Origin: Mucilaginibacter sp.
GTDB lineage: Bacteria; Bacteroidota; Bacteroidia; Sphingobacteriales; Sphingobacteriaceae
Length of the DNA: 58,598 bases
Direction: 5' to 3'
Assembly: GCA_030445275.1 (NCBI GenBank)
Contig: JAUCSE010000018.1
Span: 1-58,598, forward strand
Below, piece after piece: positions 52,656 to 58,598 of the stretch. The notes below the pieces were generated by a model. That model made no database searches. It was not told the origin of the DNA and saw only the letters and a program-made list of their open reading frames with translations. The stretch's first letter is position 1; each line of letters opens with the position of its first letter. The position numbers were made by a program, and so were the translations under genes.

Positions 52656-53501
52656 ATGCAATCTCCAAAAAACACAGAAAAGAAAATACTGGTGCTGGGT
52701 GGCACCGGAAAAACCGGAAGCCGTGTTGTTGACAGGCTTCAACAATTAGGCGCATTAGTAACAATTGGAAGCCGCAGCGCCGAAATACCCTTTGACTGGA
52801 ACGATCAAACTACCTGGCTCGCAAATCTGCAGGACGTTAATGCTGTATACATTACCTTTCAGCCTGACCTGGCTATTCCTGGCGCTGTAGAAATTATCCG
52901 GGCATTCTCCAAATTAGCAGTTGAAAATAAGGTTAATCACCTGGTTCTGTTATCAGGCAGGGGCGAGGAAGAAGCACAGCGTTGCGAAAAAATGGTTATG
53001 GAAGCCGGCACCCACTGGACCATCCTGAGGGCAAGCTGGTTTAGCCAGAACTTTAGCGAAAGCTACCTCTTAGACCCCATTTTAGCCCATTACGTAGCGC
53101 TACCCGTGAGCAACCTACCCGAACCATTTGTTGATGCTGATGATATTGCCGATGTGGCGGTTGAAGCACTAACCAATGATGGGCATTTTGGCCAATTATA
53201 TGAATTAACAGGGCCACGTTTATTGACCTTTCAGGATGCAGTACAGGAAATAGCCACTGCAACCGGTAAGCCAATCCACTACGAAAAGATCAGCATGGAT
53301 GAATACGCAGCCATGATGGCCGAGTACGAAGTGCCTAAGGATATCATATGGCTCATAACCTATCTGTTCATCGAAATTTTGGATGGCCGCAATGCCAGCC
53401 TTACCGATGGTGTACAACGTGCATTGGGCCGTAAACCAACTGATTTTTCGGCATACGTACAAAAAGCCATTGCTACGGGCGTTTGGCAATCAGCATCGTA
53501 A
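52656..53501 (+). CDS. NmrA-like NAD(P)-binding oxidoreductase
   Basis: The 281-residue Rossmann protein has the dinucleotide motif LVLGGTGKTGSRV at about 11-23, followed by SRSAEIPFDW. It lacks the Tyr-Lys pair of classical short-chain dehydrogenases, as in NmrA-type and quinone-reductase-like members (LLSGRGEEEAQ, TILRASWFSQNF). It may be a redox sensor or reductase. Position after an AraC gene suggests joint control. Confidence 0.85.
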   Translation: MQSPKNTEKKILVLGGTGKTGSRVVDRLQQLGALVTIGSRSAEIPFDWNDQTTWLANLQDVNAVYITFQPDLAIPGAVEIIRAFSKLAVENKVNHLVLLSGRGEEEAQRCEKMVMEAGTHWTILRASWFSQNFSESYLLDPILAHYVALPVSNLPEPFVDADDIADVAVEALTNDGHFGQLYELTGPRLLTFQDAVQEIATATGKPIHYEKISMDEYAAMMAEYEVPKDIIWLITYLFIEILDGRNASLTDGVQRALGRKPTDFSAYVQKAIATGVWQSAS

Positions 53502-53570
53502 TTTGATTTTATAAAAAAGGAGCTGCATTTTTAATGCAGCTCCTTTTTCAAGTAAGATAATAACTAAGAT

Positions 53571-54479
53571 TTATTGCTTTACAGGGTAAAGAGCTTTGAG
53601 CGCGACTATATCGCTCGGCGTAAACGGACGATCAGTACCATCTGAGCAAGCCAGCATCCATGATCCAGCTTCGCCACCAAGCGGGGTACCAGGTATATAA
53701 ATGGCAAAACTGCCTTCATTAACCGGTATTTTAAATATGGCTTGCAGGATGCCTATCCATGATGAAAGATCATAACCACAGCTGTATGCCCGGTTTGCAT
53801 AATCAGTGTGCCTGAAACCAATGGTATGCCCAATTTCATGAGCAATTACGGTAACCAGCTCACCTTTATCCTGAAAATCTTTATTATAACGGACACTATT
53901 AAGTGTAATAGGCGTGGCCGGTTTTCCGTCAGGCCCAGGAAATCCGGATGACTGGCCCAGTATGTTTGGATCGCCAAAGTCCTGACCGGTTATCAATATG
54001 TCCTCTTTATCGGTTGAGCTTGAATCCAACAATGCAAAAGTAATGGTGAGGCCCAGGTCATTGTATCTTTTGATAGCTTTTGTTGCCGCGGTAGTGAATA
54101 CTGTCTGTGCAGCACCGGCGCTAACTTTTACTTTTATGGCGTTGGTTAAAGTACTCACTATAAATAAAGTTCGGTACTGTTCAGTTGTAGGCTTTTTGAA
54201 TACGATTTCCTCAACATGCTGGCTTTGAAAGTCCAGATCAGCTTGTTTAAGAAGGATATCCCCCTCCACAATAAATCCTCCCTTAACCCGAATAGCGTTT
54301 GTAGGCGAAAATCCAGCCTTGGCAATACTTATCTTTTCGTCCTGGGTAAGGTTTGTACTTGTTTCCGTTGTTTTAACGGGGGGGTTGCTATTGTTTTTCT
54401 TACAGCCAACGGCTATCGATAAGAGTATCAGAACAATAAGCGAAATCTTTTTTCGATTTAGTAAAGGTTTATATTTCAT
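53571..54479 (-). CDS. M57-like zinc metalloprotease lipoprotein
   Basis: The 302-residue lipoprotein (lipobox IAVGC) has the extended zinc motif HEIGHTIGFRHTD, giving three histidine ligands, and an N-terminal region with DEKISIAKAGFSP. This fits the dual-action HEIGH peptidases of family M57. It is likely exported and anchored. The C-terminus is short and ends FTPSDIVALKALYPVKQ. A 19-bp palindrome lies 42 nt upstream of its start. Confidence 0.87.
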   Translation of the reverse strand: MKYKPLLNRKKISLIVLILLSIAVGCKKNNSNPPVKTTETSTNLTQDEKISIAKAGFSPTNAIRVKGGFIVEGDILLKQADLDFQSQHVEEIVFKKPTTEQYRTLFIVSTLTNAIKVKVSAGAAQTVFTTAATKAIKRYNDLGLTITFALLDSSSTDKEDILITGQDFGDPNILGQSSGFPGPDGKPATPITLNSVRYNKDFQDKGELVTVIAHEIGHTIGFRHTDYANRAYSCGYDLSSWIGILQAIFKIPVNEGSFAIYIPGTPLGGEAGSWMLACSDGTDRPFTPSDIVALKALYPVKQ

Positions 54480-54520
54480 TTTTCAGAATAAGCAATAATT
54501 TGAATAAATATAAAGCAATA

Positions 54521-54539
54521 AATTAAGTAATACTTAATT
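54521..54539. promoter_or_regulatory. Palindrome upstream of the M57 gene
   Basis: AATTAAGTA-A-TACTTAATT is a perfect inverted repeat with a one-base centre. It lies about 42 nt from the M57 start codon and is a candidate operator; no regulator gene is linked to it. Confidence 0.35.
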
Positions 54540-54694
54540 ATTATATTCATTCACCTTTAAATAAGCCGTACATGCTTTAATTACTGTTAAATAATAGTTA
54601 ACTCATGGTTTATTCAGTATGGCGAATATACGGCCGGGTTTAAAGCAAATAGGGTGAGTAGAGGCAAGTGCGATTCCTTCCCTTGGGAAGGAAT

Positions 54695-55606
54695 TTATAA
54701 CGTAATACCACTTTTCGCTGCTTTAAACCTTAAATTCATAGCCGCAATAGCGCTGATAATAAGCGCTACTCCTGCCCATTGTACAGGCAACACGGTTTCA
54801 GATAAAATAAAATGGGCAAATAAAATAGATACGGGAATTTCAACAGATGATACAATACTGCCCAGGCCTATACCAATTTTCGGTAAACCTTTGGTAAACA
54901 GCAAGGGCGGTACTATGGTACCAAATACCGACAGGAAAACGCCCCATTTCAGGACCACAGCAAAATTAAACTCACGCAAAAGGGTAGTATTCCAAAAAAT
55001 AACGATAGCGATCAATCCGCCTAAAACCAGGTACATGCTCCGTTTAACCGCAGGCAGGTTGGGCGCTATTTTATTTGACGAATACATGGATACCGTATAG
55101 CTCAACGCGGCTAAAAGCCCAAACAATAAACCCCGCGGATTAAACACTACCGTGGTATCAAAAATATTGGTAGCCAGCAGGGTTCCTGCAATAACAATCA
55201 GGGCTGCAATCATGTTTTTAGGTTCAGGGGCTTGCCTGGTTAGCGCCCACTCTAAAATAACACCCATCCAAATGGTTTGCATCAGCAAAATAATACAAAC
55301 CGATACCGGTAAGTACTGAACAGACAAATAATAAAAAGAGCTGGTTAAACCCAAGGACGAACCGGCAATCACCAGCTTTATCCATGCTTTGCTATCGGCA
55401 GCAGATGTTGCAGTTTTTTCTTTTCTCCGAAACAGGTTGAAGATAAATAAGCAGATAAACCCAAGCAGGAACTGCGAAAAACTTATTTCGCTGGTATGAT
55501 ACCCCTGCCCATGTGCTAATTTTACAAAGGTGGCCAGCACCCCATAACTTGCTGCACCCAGCGCTACCAATAAAATCCCCTTTACCTTTTCCATACTTTT
55601 TGCCAT
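54695..55606 (-). CDS. EamA/DMT family transporter 1
   Basis: The 303-residue protein has ten hydrophobic helices in two EamA halves (about 8-140 and 155-290). The N-terminus reads GILLVALGAASYGVLATFVKLAHG. DMT transporters export metabolites such as amino acids; the substrate is unknown. A second start (MEKVKG, 4 codons later) is possible. It is followed upstream by a close paralogue in the same direction. Confidence 0.9.
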   Translation of the reverse strand: MAKSMEKVKGILLVALGAASYGVLATFVKLAHGQGYHTSEISFSQFLLGFICLFIFNLFRRKEKTATSAADSKAWIKLVIAGSSLGLTSSFYYLSVQYLPVSVCIILLMQTIWMGVILEWALTRQAPEPKNMIAALIVIAGTLLATNIFDTTVVFNPRGLLFGLLAALSYTVSMYSSNKIAPNLPAVKRSMYLVLGGLIAIVIFWNTTLLREFNFAVVLKWGVFLSVFGTIVPPLLFTKGLPKIGIGLGSIVSSVEIPVSILFAHFILSETVLPVQWAGVALIISAIAAMNLRFKAAKSGITL

Positions 55607-55759
55607 CCGGCAAAAATCATCAAAGCAGGGATAAAAACCGTTTACAAATGTTGATATTTTATAAATATTGCATTGTTATGGAACAAACAAATCTATTTGC
55701 ATGGTTTGCAGTTGGCTCACCCTGCGCTACGCCTTCGGCGGAAAGACTTAATAAAAACG

Positions 55760-55857
55760 CGTCATTGCGAACGCAGCGTGGCAATCCCTAACTGTACAGA
55801 GCAGACTTTATACATCCGATTTGCATATGGGGGATTGCTTCGTACCTCGCAATGACG
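55760..55857. repeat. Hairpin repeat family A, copy 11 (mosaic arms)
   Basis: The left arm is of the second subtype (CGTCATTGCGAACGCAGCGT), the right arm of the common subtype (GCTTCGTACCTCGCAATGACG). The loop is CTGTACAGAGCAGACTTTATAC continuing to GATTTGCATATGGGG. It lies between the two EamA genes. Confidence 0.85.
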
Positions 55858-55881
55858 CGTGGGGAAAAATATTTTCAGCCC

Positions 55882-56775
55882 TTATCCGTCATTTTGCTTT
55901 TTTAGCTTCCCGATATTGAGCATGACAATTGACAGAAGCATCAGCATAATACCCAGCCATTGAACCAGGCTCACCTGTTCCTTTAATAACAGATGTGAAC
56001 AGATTACGGCAACAGGTATCTCGACAGCCATCAGGATAGAACTTAAGGCAGCACCCGTTTTTGATATGCTGTTAGCGAATAATAAAGGCGGGATAATGGT
56101 ACCAAACAGGGCCAGTACAATGCCCCACTTTAATAAACCCAGATCAAAATGATGATTGATAATAAGGCTGTGTGCATTAACTATAACAACACCTGCAGTA
56201 GAACCCAACATCATCAAGGCACCTTTTTTAACAGGTGGGATATTGATAACTATTTTACTATTGGCCACAATGTATAAAGCATACAGTAATGCCGATGCCA
56301 GGGCATATAACACCCCTGTTTTGGAGGTAGCATCGGCATGTATAATTTTGCTTGCCATAACTGTTCCTGTTAAAATTACACCAATGATCAGTAGTTCTGC
56401 CAGGCGCGGTTTCTTTTTGAAGAAAAGCCAGTCGAGCAAAATACTGATCCAGGTAAATTGCATCATGATCACCACGGCAACAGAAGCAGAGATATAACGA
56501 ACCGATAAATAATATAAAAATGAGGCTAAACCAATGGCCGTACCGCTAAGCAAAAGCGTTAACCATTGCTTTTTTGACTGCTGGAAAGAGGGTCCTGTGT
56601 TCGAGTTTCTCCGTTGAAATAAAACGAACATCCACAAAAAACACATGCCGATAAAAGCCTGTGTAACTGAAATTTCGGCAGTATTATAGCCTTCCGCGTA
56701 GGCCAGTTTTACTAAGGTAGAGAGTATACCGTAGCTGCACGCTCCGGCTAAAACCATATATTTATATTTAGTCAT
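55882..56775 (-). CDS. EamA/DMT family transporter 2 (paralogue)
   Basis: The 297-residue protein (from ATG 56775) is closely similar to the EamA gene at 54695-55606. KYMVLAGACSYGILSTLVKLAYAEGYNTAEIS aligns with the other start, quoted here in short pieces such as SYGILSTLVKLAY. Ten helices are expected. The frame extends 24 codons upstream without support. The pair probably arose by tandem duplication; a hairpin repeat now separates them. Confidence 0.9.
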   Translation of the reverse strand: MTKYKYMVLAGACSYGILSTLVKLAYAEGYNTAEISVTQAFIGMCFLWMFVLFQRRNSNTGPSFQQSKKQWLTLLLSGTAIGLASFLYYLSVRYISASVAVVIMMQFTWISILLDWLFFKKKPRLAELLIIGVILTGTVMASKIIHADATSKTGVLYALASALLYALYIVANSKIVINIPPVKKGALMMLGSTAGVVIVNAHSLIINHHFDLGLLKWGIVLALFGTIIPPLLFANSISKTGAALSSILMAVEIPVAVICSHLLLKEQVSLVQWLGIMLMLLSIVMLNIGKLKKQNDG

Positions 56776-57079
56776 GATTGCTGGTTGCTTTGATAAAATG
56801 TTACGAAATAAATGCAGAGATGTCCCTGCGAAATATGGAGCAAACAAAACAACCTGGTCGATTGACCTTAGCCTGTAAATTGCAAATGAGCCTTTTGGTT
56901 AAAAAGAACCCATAAAAATAAAACATCGGTTATTTTGCTTATAAAACAACCGGCGGAGGTAGGATATTGAAAAAATGATGGCAGCTCATACGTTGATATT
57001 AATGTTACAAGGTAAAAATATTTATGTACATAGCAAAATCTGTATGATCACGCCTTCAATGCCATAAAAAAACGAACGT
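56776..57079. other. Intergenic region, no gene found
   Basis: The 304-nt stretch between the GH99-like gene and EamA 2 shows a small inverted repeat (CGGTTATTTTG and AAAACAACCG around 56930-56955) and otherwise AT-rich sequence. No RNA gene or family repeat is recognised. Confidence 0.5.
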
Positions 57080-58330
57080 TTACTTTCCAAAAACAGCTTT
57101 TATAGCCTCCAGATACTGTGTTCCGTACTTTCGTTCCGGCAATAAGTAGCTTCCTTCTGTCCATTCATTCCAGGAGTTCAGCACCAGTATTTTGTGCTTG
57201 GGATTATACTGGTCTAAAAATGATTTGGCCTCCTGTAGCTGTTTTTGGAACGCCGCAGGTGTGTTGCCAACAAATACCGGGGTCCAGGGGTATTGGCCTA
57301 ATTCAAATTTGTCGCTTTGCATGCAGCGGGGACTGGCATCCCAACCCATTGAAACATTTGGAGTATATAAAATGTCAGGATATGCAGTCGTAAATTCCTT
57401 CCAATATTCCTTTGCCGAAGCAAAAGGTTTTTCTACCGGAACTGTAGGAAAACCGTCTGTCATCAAATTCGTATAATGATGAACATAGCAGTAGGTGGAT
57501 ACACTTGAAGTACCCAACGATTCCATCATTACCTTTGGATTGGCGGGTGCATCAGGACCGATAATGCTCTTTACCATATGATCATTTACCATCCAGCTCA
57601 TGATATTAAAATGAACTCCCGGAAAACCTGCCTTTTTAGTTTTCTCATCTAATAATTGAATTGCTTTTTTTGCCTCTTCGATTCCTCCAAGCCCGTTTAT
57701 AAATGTGATGATCTCATAGATAGAAAAATATGGTTTTCCATCAATCTTCCAGTAATTAGGCTGTTTAAAATACTTTTCAACGATATATCTGGAGATGGTG
57801 TCCCATAATGCAGCAGATACCTTGCCCTCTGTAAGTTTTATCCGGTTTTTATCAAATGTGGCCGGTTGAATATTCACCCAGTCATGATTGGCCCACATCA
57901 AAGCAAACTTTAAACGATTACGGTTCGCCGCTTTCAGGAATCCTTTTTCCAATCCCTCCTGTAAGTATTGTCCTGTATTGGAGTACCAATACCAATCATA
58001 AATAAAAACATCAATACCGTTATCAGCAGCCAGATCAATCTCCTTAGCTGCCCACTTAGGGTCGGCTTCGTTAAAGTATCCCCAGGATGGGACCTTAGGC
58101 TGTTCGTGACCCGGGAATCTTGGTTTCGCGGCCTTAACCACTTCCCATTCAGTCCAGCCTTTTCCGTGCCATTTTGCATTAATACTATCAGGGTGATAGT
58201 TGGGGAAATAATAAACGGCTACCTCGTAATTCTTACCTATTTTTAATTTATCATCAGAAACTTTTTGTGCCTTAACGTTAAAAACGAAAGACACCAGACA
58301 AATTATTGCTGCAAATACTGTTTTGTACAT
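57080..58330 (-). CDS. Secreted GH99-like (WbsX-type) glycan-processing protein
   Basis: The 416-residue protein has a signal peptide (cleavage near FNVKAQ) and the WbsX/GH99-like barrel pattern: AVYYFPNYHPD, WTEWEVVKAAKPRFPGH, GIDVFIYDWYWY and the C-terminal VLNSWNEWTEGSYLLPE. Related enzymes act on alpha-mannan or appear in surface polysaccharide loci. The acidic residues in NSWNEWTEG are likely functional. The neighbouring genes in the window do not form a polysaccharide locus; one may start beyond the right edge. Confidence 0.87.
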   Translation of the reverse strand: MYKTVFAAIICLVSFVFNVKAQKVSDDKLKIGKNYEVAVYYFPNYHPDSINAKWHGKGWTEWEVVKAAKPRFPGHEQPKVPSWGYFNEADPKWAAKEIDLAADNGIDVFIYDWYWYSNTGQYLQEGLEKGFLKAANRNRLKFALMWANHDWVNIQPATFDKNRIKLTEGKVSAALWDTISRYIVEKYFKQPNYWKIDGKPYFSIYEIITFINGLGGIEEAKKAIQLLDEKTKKAGFPGVHFNIMSWMVNDHMVKSIIGPDAPANPKVMMESLGTSSVSTYCYVHHYTNLMTDGFPTVPVEKPFASAKEYWKEFTTAYPDILYTPNVSMGWDASPRCMQSDKFELGQYPWTPVFVGNTPAAFQKQLQEAKSFLDQYNPKHKILVLNSWNEWTEGSYLLPERKYGTQYLEAIKAVFGK

Positions 58331-58502
58331 AAAAGTGGTTCTGCGAGGAATATTAGGTTACATGGCGAAAAGCCAATTATATATAATATAGTATAAAGGT
58401 AAAGAATCCTAAAGTTGTAACTGTCCTTATCCTTCCCCCAGTTATCAAAACACAAAAGCCCTCAGCAATACGTGGCCGTTGCGCAACTGAGCGGAGGTTT
58501 CC

Positions 58503-58544
58503 AAACAACCCAATCGAACACTGTTTGATTGGGTTGTTTCTTTT
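58503..58544 (+). terminator. Strong hairpin near the right edge
   Basis: AAACAACCCAATC and GATTGGGTTGTTT pair perfectly around an 11-nt loop, followed by CTTTT. No plus-strand gene ends here, so it may stop a minus-strand transcript coming from beyond the window. A possible ATG with AAGGA before it at 58589 is too short to call. Confidence 0.65.
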
Positions 58545-58598
58545 CATAAGTATTTGATATTTAGTTGTTTGTTTTGTATATTAAGGACATGCAAGGCA

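Noticed and set aside
257..55857. CRISPR array from the repeated palindromes
   Set aside because: Copies are single, kilobases apart and of variable length; no regular spacers and no cas genes.
57080..58330. Polysaccharide utilisation locus around the GH99-like and GH5 genes
   Set aside because: No SusC/SusD pair is present; the only TonB receptor is under the TPP riboswitch and far away.
58589..58598. Start of a plus-strand gene at the right edge (AAGGA, ATG)
   Set aside because: Only three codons are visible, which cannot support a call.

Overview
The window looks like a chromosomal segment of a Bacteroidota bacterium, most likely family Sphingobacteriaceae and close to Mucilaginibacter or Pedobacter. 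I infer this from gene content (TonB-dependent receptor with a carboxypeptidase-regulatory-like N-terminus, DUF5687 permease, PafA-type phosphatase, SPFH/slipin, DUF922, M57 and S9 peptidases, WbsX-like GH99), from promoters of the Bacteroidota type (TTTG, about 19 nt, TAnnTTTG), and from a high density of short palindromic repeats. Nearly all genes are intact, ordinary chromosomal genes. I see no prophage, CRISPR array, tRNA, rRNA or restriction system.

Layout. 1-211: the 5' end of a group II intron (minus strand), cut by the window edge and preceded by a hairpin. 257-4665: a palindromic repeat, aminotransferase, fatty acid desaturase, luciferase-like oxidoreductase and MaoC dehydratase. 4797-8392: YcxB-like membrane protein, tail-specific protease and a secreted TPR protein. 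8542-13268: a complete cyanophycin cluster, with cphB and an isoaspartyl peptidase on the minus strand diverging from cphA on the plus strand. 13491-18737: AlkA-like glycosylase, rarA, a DUF5687/ABC ATPase pair and a duplicated DoxX-like membrane protein. 19040-26225: a thiamine region, read leftward from a promoter and TPP riboswitch: TonB receptor, PnuT-like transporter, an acyl-CoA-dehydrogenase-fold flavoprotein, a PafA-type phosphatase and a divergent ThiE. 26347-31337: aspS, two tandem FKBP lipoproteins, an M20 amidohydrolase and an NTF2-like secreted protein. 31601-37963: SNF2 helicase, DNA polymerase IV, DUF922 peptidase, slipin and a small membrane protein. 38054-43349: GH5 glycosidase, S9 peptidase, CapA-like protein and NlpC/P60 hydrolase. 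43845-46654: pyruvate dehydrogenase E1 alpha and E2. 46863-48223: DinB-fold protein and a small membrane cytochrome-like protein. 48280-51470: a trp operon (trpE-trpG-trpC) behind a Trp leader peptide and attenuator. 51669-58330: AraC regulator, NmrA-type reductase, M57 lipoprotein protease, two paralogous EamA transporters and a GH99-like protein.

How the genes work together. CphA polymerises Asp and Arg into cyanophycin; CphB cuts the polymer to beta-Asp-Arg dipeptides, which the isoaspartyl peptidase splits. This is a full storage and recovery cycle for nitrogen. The thiamine region couples outer- and inner-membrane uptake to intracellular TPP through the riboswitch. The trp genes are set by translation of a leader peptide carrying two adjacent Trp codons, whose AUG lies almost at the predicted transcription start.

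The most unusual layer is the non-coding DNA. There are two kinds of repeat. (1) Hairpin elements of about 80-150 bp with conserved arms (11 copies of one family plus smaller families); their central loops occur in both orientations and their arms are mosaics. (2) Degenerate arrays with a strict 7-bp period (cores AAAGC, AAGTC, ATTTCG or AAATTCT), often as an inverted pair that folds into a long hairpin, sitting directly at gene ends. One such array fills the P3 arm of the TPP riboswitch, and another encodes the C-terminus of the PnuT-like transporter.
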